Source: Planctomycetota bacterium
Lineage (GTDB): Bacteria > Planctomycetota > Planctomycetia > Planctomycetales > Planctomycetaceae
Assembly: GCA_014584345.1 (NCBI GenBank)
Contig: JACTNB010000013.1
Coordinates: forward strand, 496,001 to 560,000
Reading direction: 5' to 3'
Length of the DNA stretch: 64,000 bases
Shown: positions 28,511-37,592 of the stretch, in pieces
Layout of the letters: each line of letters begins with the position of its first letter
How positions within the stretch are numbered: position 1 is the first letter of the stretch
Notes under the pieces: generated by a model
The model's input: the letters and a program-made list of their open reading frames with translations, nothing else
Databases searched by the model: none
Told to the model about the DNA's origin: nothing
Translations under genes and position numbers: made by a program

Positions 28511-31441
28511 ATGTCTCGACGATACCTGTTGACATTCCTGGTGACGCTGCTGGTGCTGGGGGTTTACACCGGCTATGCGGAACTTGCGCGGCGAATCCTG
28601 TCGCGCGAGCACGTGGTGCGGCAATCGCGGCAGGCCCCCGCGTTGCCTTCGAATCAACCGATCGGTCCCCGCATCAGCCACGAGATGGCCTTGAAACATC
28701 TGCCCGATGCCGCCTGGACCGTAGATTCCCGCGTGAAGATCCGCGCCGATGGACTGCACATTTACTTTAATGACCGGGCACACGAAAACGGCAACACGGA
28801 GCTGCGCGTCAGTCCGGTAGCCATGGTCTGGAACGCGGAACCGGCGGAACACGCCGAGGGGACCACCGGGGAACCTATCGTCATTCTGGCGGAGTCGGCG
28901 ACGTTTCAATTCGATCAGCCCGTGGAACTGTCGGAAATCCGCACGAGCCTGATCCGGCAAATCGTATTGCGCGGGCAGGTGCGGATTCGCGGAGACCGGG
29001 AATTACATATCGTCGGCAGCAATTTCACGTTCTCCCGCGCGAGCAAGCATTTATTCAGCGATCATCCGATCGAGTTTCGCATGCAGGAACACCGGGGATT
29101 TGCCAGGAACATCCAGTTGAACCTGGAAATGCTCGATGGACCCGCGCACGCGAACAATCCCCGCATCCTGGGGATCTCGGACCTGTTGATTCGCGAGCAT
29201 CTGGAAATGCATCTGCAACCCGAGGGGAGCGAGCCGGTGCTGGTCACTTGCGAGGACCTGTTTCACTATCGCGTCAAGGCCCAGCAGGCCATGCTGCAGG
29301 GAAACGTCCTGGTGCATCGGACGGATGCGCAAGGGCTGGTGGACGACTTGAACTGCGACCGCCTCACCCTGCAATTCGAGGAGTTGGCCAGCGACACCGC
29401 ATCGCAGCCGCTGGCGTTGACTTCGCAACAGGGAGCCCGCATGTCGATCCGCTTCCTGCTGGCCGAAGGCGAACAAGTTTCCCTGAAGTCGCAGGCCAAC
29501 CGGCTGGCCGCGTGGGGACAATCGCTCAACTATGACCTGACCTCGCGCAAACTGACGATGCGCGATGCCCGTGCCGTCAGGGTCCGATTCGACGGAGCCG
29601 ACCTGCTCACACCTCAATTGGAGATGCACCTCGACGAACGCAATCAGCCAGTCTTTGCACATGCCGCCGGTCCAGGACAATTACAATACACAGACACCAC
29701 CACCGGCGAATCATCCCCCGCGCGGCGCAACCTCCTGGTCGAGGCCCAATGGCGCGATTCCTTGGTGATGGAACCGGACCCCGAGCAGGGAGCCTCCCTG
29801 CAACGCATCACGTTGACGGGCCTGGCTCGCCTCAGCACTCCCATGCATCGCGCGGGAATGATGGCACAGACGCTCCGCTTCTGGCTGGACAAACCCGCGG
29901 AATTTTCCCTCCTCCCCGCGGAACCGGGACCCGCGACCGGCCCCTCGGCCAGGATCCCCGCCGGCTTCCGCATGCACCGCGTGGAAGCAACGGGCCAGGT
30001 CGCGGTTGCCAGCCCGCAACTGGAAGGGGTTTACGAATCCCTGGAAATCTCCTTCGAGCCCGGGACGCCCGAGGTCATGGCGCGAGTGGCCCGGCAGGAA
30101 CAGGGAGAACAGGATTCCATTCAACTGGTGGGAGCCGAACAAGGCCAGCAACAGTCCGCCAGGCCGCAATTGCAGGTCGATGCCCGTCAACTGCGATTGA
30201 AAGTGCTGCACAACGAGAACTTCCAGACCATCCATCTGGCCCACGTGGAATCGCGGGGCGAATTGCTGGCCAGGGGGCAACTGCCTGGGCAGGAGGATGC
30301 GATCGTCGTTTCGGGACAAGGTGCTGAAATCTTCAACGAGGGAGGAGAGCAGCAGCGGTTTCACCTGCTGGGAGCGGGCGAACAACTGGCCTGGATTCAA
30401 AATGGAGCAGTCCGCATCGATGGCATCGACCTGTACGTTGATCGTGGCCGCAATCAGGCACGCGTGCACGGCGCGGGTTCGTTGCAATTCCCGGTTCACA
30501 CGGATTGGGAAGGCACTCCTCTGGGGCAGGCGGAACTGCTGCAAGTTTCGTGGCGCGAACAAATGAAATTCAGCGGGAACCAGGCCCATTTCGTCGGGCG
30601 TGTCCGGGCGGTGATCGGGAATTCCGTCATCACCTGCGAGGAACTCGTGGTGACGCTCGATCAGGTTGTGTCGCTGCAGCAGGTGGATCGCGCCCAGAAA
30701 CCGAAACTGACGGAAGTGGAATGCCGCGATCATGTCCGCTTCGAGATGCAACATTACGAGGAATCCCGGCTGATCGGCGTCCGCTACCTGAATGTCTCCA
30801 CCTTCAAGGTAAATCACGTCTCGGGCGAGATGTATGCACAAGGGCCGGGCGCCATGGAATTCTGGCAACGGCGGACGGGCAACTCACCCCTCGGATTGCC
30901 CGAGGCCACGCTGAAAAAATCCGACGAGGCAGACACGAAACAGCCTCCCACCGGCTGGGATTACACACGCGTCACCTTCGCGGATAACCTGACGGGAAAT
31001 ATCCATCGGCAACTGGCCACCTTGCACGATCGCGTGAACGTGCTGCACGGACCGGTCGATCGGCCCCTGGTCAGCTTTGAACGCGATGCCCGCCCCCCCC
31101 GCTCGGTCTGGATGCGGTGCGAAGACCTGGAAATCCTGTTGAAGCAGGTGCCGTCCGATCCGCACAACAAAAAAGCAAACCCCTGGTCGCTGGAAATCCA
31201 GGCGAAACAGAACGCGGAAATCGAAGGAGACCAGTTTCGCGCCCGTGCCGACCTGATCTCATACGATCATCAGGCGAATTTGTTCGTGATGCGGGCTCTG
31301 GAAAATCGCCACGCGACCTTCTGGTACTACGAACATCCCCAAGCCCCACGGTCACGATACGACGTCAAAATGGTGCGATTCTCCCCCACGGGAAACATTC
31401 TGGAACTCGACCGCACCCTGGGCGCATCCGGCTCGCGCTAA
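28511..31441 (+). CDS. Giant LptA/LptC/OstA-like LPS-transport protein
   Basis: 976 residues. One N-terminal membrane anchor (LLTFLVTLLVLGVYTGYAEL) is followed by a very long chain of beta-rich segments. Motifs typical of LptC and LptA recur: SRVKIRADGLHIYFND, LSEIRTSLIRQIVLRGQVRI, FHYRVKAQQAMLQGNVLVHR, CDRLTLQFEE, GNSVITCEELVVTLDQ and a final RARADLISYDHQANLFVM. Classical LptC and LptA are about 190 residues each, so this looks like anchor plus several jellyroll modules fused into one periplasmic bridge. Position after kdsD supports lipid A/LPS traffic. Module borders are approximate, and homology is inferred from pattern rather than from alignment. Confidence 0.68.
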   Translation: MSRRYLLTFLVTLLVLGVYTGYAELARRILSREHVVRQSRQAPALPSNQPIGPRISHEMALKHLPDAAWTVDSRVKIRADGLHIYFNDRAHENGNTELRVSPVAMVWNAEPAEHAEGTTGEPIVILAESATFQFDQPVELSEIRTSLIRQIVLRGQVRIRGDRELHIVGSNFTFSRASKHLFSDHPIEFRMQEHRGFARNIQLNLEMLDGPAHANNPRILGISDLLIREHLEMHLQPEGSEPVLVTCEDLFHYRVKAQQAMLQGNVLVHRTDAQGLVDDLNCDRLTLQFEELASDTASQPLALTSQQGARMSIRFLLAEGEQVSLKSQANRLAAWGQSLNYDLTSRKLTMRDARAVRVRFDGADLLTPQLEMHLDERNQPVFAHAAGPGQLQYTDTTTGESSPARRNLLVEAQWRDSLVMEPDPEQGASLQRITLTGLARLSTPMHRAGMMAQTLRFWLDKPAEFSLLPAEPGPATGPSARIPAGFRMHRVEATGQVAVASPQLEGVYESLEISFEPGTPEVMARVARQEQGEQDSIQLVGAEQGQQQSARPQLQVDARQLRLKVLHNENFQTIHLAHVESRGELLARGQLPGQEDAIVVSGQGAEIFNEGGEQQRFHLLGAGEQLAWIQNGAVRIDGIDLYVDRGRNQARVHGAGSLQFPVHTDWEGTPLGQAELLQVSWREQMKFSGNQAHFVGRVRAVIGNSVITCEELVVTLDQVVSLQQVDRAQKPKLTEVECRDHVRFEMQHYEESRLIGVRYLNVSTFKVNHVSGEMYAQGPGAMEFWQRRTGNSPLGLPEATLKKSDEADTKQPPTGWDYTRVTFADNLTGNIHRQLATLHDRVNVLHGPVDRPLVSFERDARPPRSVWMRCEDLEILLKQVPSDPHNKKANPWSLEIQAKQNAEIEGDQFRARADLISYDHQANLFVMRALENRHATFWYYEHPQAPRSRYDVKMVRFSPTGNILELDRTLGASGSR

Positions 31442-31690
31442 CCCGCATTTCTCACCCGGGTCAATAAAACAGGATTGCTGACTTCGACGAACTAGCCGCG
31501 CCCGTCAGGAAGCGGGCCAGACGGGAGCCCGGTTGGTCGCAATGCATTGCCATGTTTTATGTTGTGTCCAAGGATTGCTCCTCGGGGAACCGCCCGCTTG
31601 GCCCGCTTCCTGACGGGCGCGGCTAGTTTTCAGGGCATGTTCGAGGCAAAATTTACCGCTTTGGTTACTGTGTGAGAAATGTGGGCTAGT
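31442..31690 (+). repeat. Dispersed inverted-repeat element, copy B (subtype 2)
   Basis: Perfect 29-bp inverted repeats at 31490-31518 and 31600-31628 enclose an 81-bp loop that itself contains the palindrome GCAATGCATTGC. The head (CCCGGGTCAATAAAACAGG) begins within 20 bases of the stop codon of the LptA-like gene. The tail (AAAATTTACCGCTTTGG) ends near 31690. This is the best preserved copy and should serve as the reference. Confidence 0.9.
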
Positions 31691-31870
31691 TACGCTGGTT
31701 TGCGGTGAGTTCAAATTGAATAGTCACGCTGACAGGGCATCGTGGAAAGGAGGAAATGCCGGGATATCATTAGAATTACTCTGGGCCGGTGAATAAATGG
31801 ATGTTCTCGCCGGCTGCGGAAAATGTGATCATGAATACAAAATGAATGAACGGGATCGGAGCAGGACTGC

Positions 31871-32293
31871 ATGAAAGCCCACACGGAATACCTTACCTTC
31901 AACCTCCCGGCTCGGATGGCCTTCGAGAACATCACGCCCAGGATCGAAGAGATCGTTCAGAAGAGCGGGATCAGGGAGGGCTTGCTCTTATGTAATGCGA
32001 TGCACATTACGGCGTCTGTTTTTATCAACGATGACGAACCGGGACTCCACGAAGATTACAAGAAATGGCTGGAAGGCCTCGCCCCCTTCGACGCCTCTCC
32101 TCAGCGATATGCCCACAATCGCACCGGAGAAGACAACGCCGATGCCCACATGAAGAGACAGGTCATGGGCCGGGAAGTGGTGGTCGCCATCACAGCAGGC
32201 AAACTGGACTTCGGCCCGTGGGAGCAAATCTTCTACGGCGAGTTCGACGGTCGCAGGCCGAAGCGAGTGCTGGTGAAGGTGATCGGGGAATAA
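31871..32293 (+). CDS. yjbQ: YjbQ/UPF0047 family protein
   Basis: 140 residues with a good RBS (GCAGGA). Family signature: GLLLCNAMHITASVFINDDEPGLHEDY near residues 38-65, then YAHNRTGEDNADAHMKRQVMG, and the C-terminal LDFGPWEQIFYGEFDG. The conserved His and Glu/Asp residues surround the active site. Members have been described as secondary thiamine-phosphate synthases from in vivo complementation; the natural role is uncertain. It stands alone after repeat copy B. Confidence 0.92.
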   Translation: MKAHTEYLTFNLPARMAFENITPRIEEIVQKSGIREGLLLCNAMHITASVFINDDEPGLHEDYKKWLEGLAPFDASPQRYAHNRTGEDNADAHMKRQVMGREVVVAITAGKLDFGPWEQIFYGEFDGRRPKRVLVKVIGE

Positions 32294-32418
32294 AGTATGC
32301 CCGGGGAACTCGGCAGGCAGGGCCCATGCGAGAGGGGGCTAGCTGTCGCAACGACCGCTGTCACTCCGAGGGAACCCCTGTGTCTGCCAGTCGCGAATCC
32401 GGAGGATTCCCTGACGGT

Positions 32419-33678
32419 TCACTCGCGAATGCGTACAACGGATTCCAGGGTCAGCAGATCGTAAACCAGGGCGACATCGTCGGGACGCATGCGGATGCAC
32501 CCTTTCGAGACGGCAGAGCCGATCGAACTCGGATCGATGGTGCCATGAATGCCGCAACTGTTCCCCAGGTCGATCCAGTGTTCCCCGAGGGGATTGCGGG
32601 GATCGTCGGCGGAGACAACTCCATCCGGTCCGTAGTAGGTCGGATTTTCGACTTTGTTCAACACGGGGAAGTCTCCGGTGGGTGTCGCGTGATCCTTGCC
32701 GACGGCCACGGGAAAACTGCACACGTAATAACCGTGGGCATGCACCGTCAGCGTGCGGTCGCTCAGGTCGACGACGGCTCCGAAGGGACCCTGCATCACT
32801 TTCAGGTCCTGTCCGACGCGGATCTGTTCCGGTTCGATGCGATTGAGCCTGGCCAGATATTGCCAGGAAACCTGGTAGTTGCGTGCAATCAATCGGAGTT
32901 GATCGTTGGGTTGCACCTTATAGGCAGGCAGATAATGGACCTCGGGCTGAAAATATATCGTACGCGACAATTCTCGCATTTCGGGATCGATCTCGATCCG
33001 CAATTGGGGCTGTTTCCAGTAATGCACCGATAATTCCCGCAGGCGCTGAATTTCCTGTTCGCGGGCAGGGTCGAGCGGGGAGGGTTCCTGGGATGGCGCG
33101 GGCTCGCGGGACGAGTTCGGGTCGTTTTGTTCGAGCAGCCTGTCGCTGCCGGGTTCCGACGGGAATTGCTCGGGAGGCTCGGCAGAATCTCGGATTGTCC
33201 GCGAGGCCAGGGCGGTTTGCAGTGAAGCCGTGACGGTTTCGTCACTCGATTGCTGATAACCGGCGGTTTGAATAGGGGGTGGCCCCTGGGCCGTCGGCAG
33301 CAACCGCGGGGGGACGGGCTCCAGATCCGCGCGATAATTCAAGGTCCGGGTGGGGATTTGCCCGGAAGGCGCGCTCTCTCCCCGGGGCTGTTCGAAACCC
33401 GCCAGTTGAATGGACGAGGGGGCGGAGTATGAATCGAGGGAATCCCGCGAAGCCGACACGTCGGGCACTCTGTTGGAGTCGTGGAGTGTCAGGGGAGAGG
33501 GTTCGTGTTCTTCGAAATCAGGATCCTGCAAGCCCAGGTCCATCACCGAGGGAGTGGTGAAAGGGAGCAGTTCCAGATGCCAGGCGGAAAGACCAGCCGC
33601 CATGAATCCCGCAAACCACCAGATGGACAGGGATGAGTGGCGATGCTGGCGAAAAGGGCGTTCCTCGAACATGTTCAT
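32419..33678 (-). CDS. L,D-transpeptidase (YkuD) with LysM domain
   Basis: 419 residues. An N-terminal membrane anchor (IWWFAGFMAAGLSAWHL) is followed by about 200 residues of Pro/Ser/Glu-rich linker, a LysM module (YKVQPNDQLRLIARNYQVSW) and the YkuD domain. The catalytic motif HGT...SKGCIRM is complete with the nucleophilic Cys. Such enzymes form 3-3 crosslinks in peptidoglycan or attach proteins to it. A small lipoprotein gene lies 165 bases upstream on the same strand. Confidence 0.9.
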   Translation of the reverse strand: MNMFEERPFRQHRHSSLSIWWFAGFMAAGLSAWHLELLPFTTPSVMDLGLQDPDFEEHEPSPLTLHDSNRVPDVSASRDSLDSYSAPSSIQLAGFEQPRGESAPSGQIPTRTLNYRADLEPVPPRLLPTAQGPPPIQTAGYQQSSDETVTASLQTALASRTIRDSAEPPEQFPSEPGSDRLLEQNDPNSSREPAPSQEPSPLDPAREQEIQRLRELSVHYWKQPQLRIEIDPEMRELSRTIYFQPEVHYLPAYKVQPNDQLRLIARNYQVSWQYLARLNRIEPEQIRVGQDLKVMQGPFGAVVDLSDRTLTVHAHGYYVCSFPVAVGKDHATPTGDFPVLNKVENPTYYGPDGVVSADDPRNPLGEHWIDLGNSCGIHGTIDPSSIGSAVSKGCIRMRPDDVALVYDLLTLESVVRIRE

Positions 33679-33799
33679 CTTCCGTGATGCTGGGGGCGGT
33701 TCAGTCTGAATTCACAGCAGGAAACGGGGGACGTCTGGTTGCCGATATCGGAAACCACACGCAATAGGGGCCACGCTTCGGTTCCGGAGCAAGCTGTCG

Positions 33800-33815
33800 C
33801 CCCCACCGGTGGGGG
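33800..33815. promoter_or_regulatory. Perfect 16-bp palindrome
   Basis: CCCCCACCGGTGGGGG is fully self-complementary. It sits between the lipoprotein stop (33845) and the L,D-transpeptidase start (33678). No T-run follows on the minus strand, so it may be an operator or a processing hairpin rather than a terminator. Confidence 0.5.
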
Positions 33816-33844
33816 AGGCCCCTTCGCCGCGGAGTTAAGCGGAG

Positions 33845-34075
33845 TTAATGCGTATCACTCTGGAAGGGATCTTCCCCGAGTGCGGGCCGCGAGAATCCTT
33901 GTGAAATCTTGGGATCGGGGATCGAAAAATTGGAGGTGTCGCGTCCCAGGGATGGGCCGCGATTCAATTTGCGCAATTGCGATGGCTGCAATTCGTGTGG
34001 CAACAGGGAGCACCCCCCCAAGCTGGCCAGCAGCAGAATTCCCAGGCAGGTACGTATCTGATTTTCAATAGACAT
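33845..34075 (-). CDS. Small lipoprotein (76 aa), unknown function
   Basis: Begins MSIENQIRTC and has a clear lipoprotein signal with lipobox LGGC (Cys22). The mature part of about 55 residues is hydrophilic (SLLPHELQPSQLRKLNRGPS) with no domain I recognise. An AGGGAG site precedes the ATG. Being upstream of an L,D-transpeptidase on the same strand suggests an envelope role, perhaps peptidoglycan-associated. Confidence 0.72.
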   Translation of the reverse strand: MSIENQIRTCLGILLLASLGGCSLLPHELQPSQLRKLNRGPSLGRDTSNFSIPDPKISQGFSRPALGEDPFQSDTH

Positions 34076-34435
34076 GGAATCACTCCCTGCAAGTTACAAG
34101 AACGATTCTGTGAGAAAGGACCGTGGAAGCGGCCAGAAGACTTCGTCCGCTTGTGGAACGGGAGTTTATGTCAACGCCCCGATATCCGACTAGGGGAGTT
34201 GAGGCAGGCCCAGGGGAACCGGAAATCGGCGGGACAAACAGCATCGCACCCACGCGGATCGGACGGGATTTGTTTTCTCGATAAGCCGGGAGAGTCTCGC
34301 AAAGCCTGTAATTCAAGGGCTTTTTGAGATGGCTGGCTTTGAAACAGGACCGGCCCGGGGAGGCTGCGCGAGAACGTCGCCGTGATGTAAAAAATGCAGA
34401 CGGCCTGACGCGGCAAGGCCTGCCGACATTTCGAA
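34076..34435. other. Intergenic region
   Basis: No gene is supported. A weak plus-strand hairpin with T-run (AAAGCC pairing with GGCTTTTT, about 34300-34327) has no plus-strand gene to terminate. The stretch probably holds the promoter of the minus-strand lipoprotein gene. Confidence 0.4.
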
Positions 34436-35593
34436 TCAGCGCATCATCGACAGCCCGCCCCAGACCAGGAACAGCGCCATGGCGGAGGCGAGTACAGTCA
34501 GCAGGATTTTCCAGACACTCCAGGGGCGTTCCCCGCCGACCTTTCCGGTCGCGGCGTTGATCATCACCTGATAAACCCGTTCCCGGTATCGGTAGGACAT
34601 CAGCCAGATCGGCAGAATCACGAATTTGAAGGTGATTGCGGAATGGACGGTCTGGATTCGGTGGATGCGCTGCCGGTCTCCGCCGATGCGCCTGCGCACA
34701 TCTTCCTCCAGGGCTTGGGCGATGCGCTGGCTTGCCTGTTGAAACCCCTGTTCGAGAGGGACATCGTAGGTACGGGCGATGTAACCGGCCAAGGCCTCGC
34801 GGGTGAAGGGGAGACAGCGGGCCAAAGGCCAGGGTTCCAGGCTGCGTACCAGGTCGGGCGACATCCCCTCGCAACCCAGAACCAGCACGTCGTCGAAGAA
34901 GCGTTGAAACTGCCCCGAGGCGGGATACCAGCGGACGCGCGTTTCCGTACGCCGGTTTTTGCCGGTCCCCACGGTCACGGTATAAGTTTCTCCCCGTTCG
35001 CCGGAATAGGCATTCGCGGTGAGGGAATCGTAAGTCCAATAGGGAAGGTAAACCCCCGTCAGTCGTCCCTGTACCCCCTGTTTGAGAAAATCGTTGGGGG
35101 CGAACCAGCGCGATCGGACCCAAGCCTCGAGGGCCCGTCGACCGCCGGCCTGATCGATCTGGAAAGGCAGGACGGCATCGGGCCGGATGCGGATATCCAG
35201 TTCGTGAATCCGGTCGAGTTGAATCGGCGAGCCACAGTACGGGCAGTGCGTACTTGTCAGAGTTCCCTCGAACACGACGTTACCGTTGCAGGCCTCGCAC
35301 TGCACTTCCTTGACACCGGAAACTTCGGCCTGTTCCTGCTGGCGAAACTGGGTCAGCCGTTGCAATTCTTCGTGATAATCCCTCTCGACGATAACTGCAT
35401 GTTCCGCAATGGTCAGCGGTTGTTCGTAGTGGCAATAAGGGCATTGCAGTTGTTGCGAACCGATATGAAAGACTACGTCGGCCCCACAGCGCGGGCAGGG
35501 GAAACTTCTGCCTTCCGTCTGACTTTTTCCCTCGTCCAGCGATCGGGAATCGATCAGATGTTCATCGCCAGCAGGTGACAGAGACTCGGACAT
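34436..35593 (-). CDS. Double zinc-ribbon membrane-anchored protein, unknown function
   Basis: 385 residues. Two CxxC ribbons lie in the first 120 residues (CPRCG...CPYC and CEACN...CPYCG), as in planctomycete proteins often labelled primosomal-protein-N'-like. The middle part holds LPYWTYDSLTANAYSGERGETYTV and a predicted barrel-like region. The C-terminus has one helix (ILLTVLASAMALFLVWGGLSMM). No helicase motifs are present, so the helicase label is unsupported. The Dabb gene lies 76 bases upstream on the same strand. Confidence 0.7.
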   Translation of the reverse strand: MSESLSPAGDEHLIDSRSLDEGKSQTEGRSFPCPRCGADVVFHIGSQQLQCPYCHYEQPLTIAEHAVIVERDYHEELQRLTQFRQQEQAEVSGVKEVQCEACNGNVVFEGTLTSTHCPYCGSPIQLDRIHELDIRIRPDAVLPFQIDQAGGRRALEAWVRSRWFAPNDFLKQGVQGRLTGVYLPYWTYDSLTANAYSGERGETYTVTVGTGKNRRTETRVRWYPASGQFQRFFDDVLVLGCEGMSPDLVRSLEPWPLARCLPFTREALAGYIARTYDVPLEQGFQQASQRIAQALEEDVRRRIGGDRQRIHRIQTVHSAITFKFVILPIWLMSYRYRERVYQVMINAATGKVGGERPWSVWKILLTVLASAMALFLVWGGLSMMR

Positions 35594-35669
35594 GCAGGTT
35601 CAATTCAGGGAACAGGCCAGAACAGGGACGCGATTTCCGGGTGACGTGATTCGGGTGAATTGACTGGGG

Positions 35670-35975
35670 TTAGTCGACCCAGGAATCGAAGACGCGGACC
35701 TGCTTCCAGTTTTCCTTGTTCTCGGCGATGAACGCGAGATGGTCCTCGACGGTCTGGTAGGCATCGTGCGCGGCCTTGTCGACAAAGTACACGTGCAGCG
35801 ATACATCGTAATCGACGACGTTGACGGGGCGTTGGAATTCCGGCCCCACCACCCCTGCAGCGAAAAACGTCACGCCGGGGTGATTCTTGAGATATTTGTG
35901 GCACGCCTGCGTCAGCGTCTGGACTTTTTCCGGGGAATTGTCGTGGAGCGTGAAATACACGATATGGGCCAGCAT
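35670..35975 (-). CDS. Dabb (stress-responsive alpha/beta barrel) family protein
   Basis: 101 residues. Family features: start MLAHIVYFTLHDNSP, the GVTFFAAGVVGPEFQRPVNV strand pair, DVSLHVYFVDKAAHDAYQ and the final helix and strand ending VFDSWVD. Dabb domains dimerise as ferredoxin-like folds; the functions found in other species differ widely, so none is assigned. An AGG about ten bases upstream acts as RBS. Confidence 0.85.
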   Translation of the reverse strand: MLAHIVYFTLHDNSPEKVQTLTQACHKYLKNHPGVTFFAAGVVGPEFQRPVNVVDYDVSLHVYFVDKAAHDAYQTVEDHLAFIAENKENWKQVRVFDSWVD

Positions 35976-36303
35976 GGATGCACCTGACTATTTGAACTGA
36001 GGAGGACTGTTCCGAGGAGGTCCCGGAGTAACGGCAATCGGGAACCGGGCCTCTCCCTCGGCGAGAGTTCGATCCGTTTCCCGAGAAGGCATTCTGGCTA
36101 TTTCCGTTCGGGGGATCAATCGAGAGGCAAGGGGCTTGCCAGGCAAAGGTGCTCTCCGCCGACAAATCCAGCGGGGGTCTGCTTGAAGCCCAGGGCCGGG
36201 ATGGATAACCTGAACAGCTTATGCAGAGGTTTTCCATTCGCAAGACTTCCGCGCCGACCGCAAGACGGTGGGCCGCGAAGACGAATTTCAAGGGGAGTTC
36301 GAC
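35976..36303. other. Divergent intergenic region (Dabb/fabI)
   Basis: No coding sequence recognised. The fabI RBS (AAGGGGAG) is at its right end. Promoters for both neighbours are expected but not called. Confidence 0.4.
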
Positions 36304-37110
36304 ATGGGCCTGTTTTCGGGCAAAAAAGGGCTGGTTTTCGGTATCGCCAACGATCACAGTATCGCCTGGGCCATCACGCAACAACTGCAGGCCGAAGGGG
36401 CGGAAATGGGCTTTACCCATCTTCCCGATAAAGATCCCGAGCGTCCGCGGATGGAACGCCGCCTGCGCAAGCTGGTGGACGATTTCGCCAAATTCGTGAT
36501 GCCCTGCGACGTACAGGTGGATAGCGACCTGGATGCCGTCTTTGCCAAGGCCAAAAGTGAATTCGGCCAGCTCGACTTTGTGCTGCATTCGATCGCCTAC
36601 GCCCCGATGGAAGATCTCAAGGGGCCGGTGCATGCGGTCAGTCGCGACGGATTCAAACTCTCGATGGAAATCAGTTGCTACAGCTTGATCTCCCTGGCGC
36701 ACCGCGCCCGCGAGCTGATGTCTCCCGGAGGGAGCCTGCTCACGCTGACCTACCTGGGGGGGGAAAAGGTAATTCCCGGGTACAACATCATGGGGGTATG
36801 TAAATCGGCATTGGAAAGCACCACGGAATACCTGGCCAGTGAACTGGGACCGGAGGGGCTGCGAGTCAATGCGTTGAGTGCCGGTCCCCTGAAGACGCTC
36901 AGTTCGTCGGCGGTGGGGGAATTCGATCAGATGGTCAAGTTATATTCCGCCTTTTCGCCCATGCGACGGAACATCACTCCCGAGGAAGTCGGCAAGACCG
37001 GGATGTGGTTGCTCAGCGATCAGGCCAGTGGCATCACGGGGGAAACACTGCACGTGGATGCCGGTTACCATATCATGGGGGCTCCCCCGCATGATGCGGC
37101 ACAGGAATAA
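36304..37110 (+). CDS. fabI: Enoyl-[acyl-carrier-protein] reductase (FabI type)
   Basis: 268 residues from the ATG at 36304, chosen because AAGGGGAG lies upstream; an ATG at 36268 would add 12 non-conserved residues. Short-chain dehydrogenase fold: GLVFGIANDHSIAWAI, LDFVLHSIAYAP and the FabI-type catalytic pair YNIMGVCK (Tyr-x6-Lys), then LASELGPEGLRVNALSAGPLKTLSSSA. It performs the last step of fatty-acid elongation with NADH and is the target of triclosan-type inhibitors. No other fab genes are nearby. Confidence 0.94.
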   Translation: MGLFSGKKGLVFGIANDHSIAWAITQQLQAEGAEMGFTHLPDKDPERPRMERRLRKLVDDFAKFVMPCDVQVDSDLDAVFAKAKSEFGQLDFVLHSIAYAPMEDLKGPVHAVSRDGFKLSMEISCYSLISLAHRARELMSPGGSLLTLTYLGGEKVIPGYNIMGVCKSALESTTEYLASELGPEGLRVNALSAGPLKTLSSSAVGEFDQMVKLYSAFSPMRRNITPEEVGKTGMWLLSDQASGITGETLHVDAGYHIMGAPPHDAAQE

Positions 37111-37134
37111 CCCCCGCAGGCCGTGTATTTGTCG

Positions 37135-37152
37135 TAGGGTACGCTGTGTGTA
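37135..37152. repeat. Short palindromic motif, degenerate copy
   Basis: AGGGTACGCTGTGTGTAA matches the GGGTACGCTGTGCGTACC type seen at 12281 and 21680, with the right half decayed. It sits between the fabI stop and repeat copy C. Confidence 0.5.
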
Positions 37153-37161
37153 AAGCAGACG

Positions 37162-37410
37162 AATCCGGATTTCTTGCCCGGGTCCATAAATCAGGATTGC
37201 TGACTTCGACGAACTAGCCGCGCCCGGCAGGAAGCGGGCCGCGTTGGAGTTGCATACGTAGCGGTCCAGTCATCTATAGTGGACCTTGCATTGGAAGAGT
37301 GATTTCGAGTTGTTGCACCCGCCTGCCCCACTTCCTGACGGGCGCGGCTAGTTTTCTGGGGATTTTCGAGACAATAATTACCGCATTGGTAAAGGTGTAA
37401 GAAATGTGGA
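37162..37410 (+). repeat. Dispersed inverted-repeat element, copy C (subtype 1)
   Basis: Arms at 37212-37240 and 37325-37353 are imperfect 29-bp inverted repeats around an 84-bp loop. The loop shares several blocks with copy A (GAGTTGCAT, TAGTGGACC, AGAGTGATTTCGAGTTGT) but not with copies B, D and E. The head lies about 50 bases after the fabI stop; the tail ends near 37410, upstream of the FAH gene. Confidence 0.85.
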
Positions 37411-37592
37411 TCAAGTGTTGACATGTTTTACGTGTTTCCTTTCAAGCCACAGTACAACGTCTTGCGGACTGTTTCCTTCGTGTTCGGATCATTCTCGGCC
37501 TCGACGCAGACGGAAACTGCCCCCTGCAAGAGATTGCAGGCCGTGGTGAGACACAGGCCGATTTCGCAAGATTATGCACGAGGAATTGAGTT

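Noticed and set aside
34300..34327. Rho-independent terminator
   Set aside because: Short stem with T-run on the plus strand, where no gene ends.
34436..35593. Primosomal helicase N' assignment
   Set aside because: Only zinc ribbons are shared; no helicase motifs are present.
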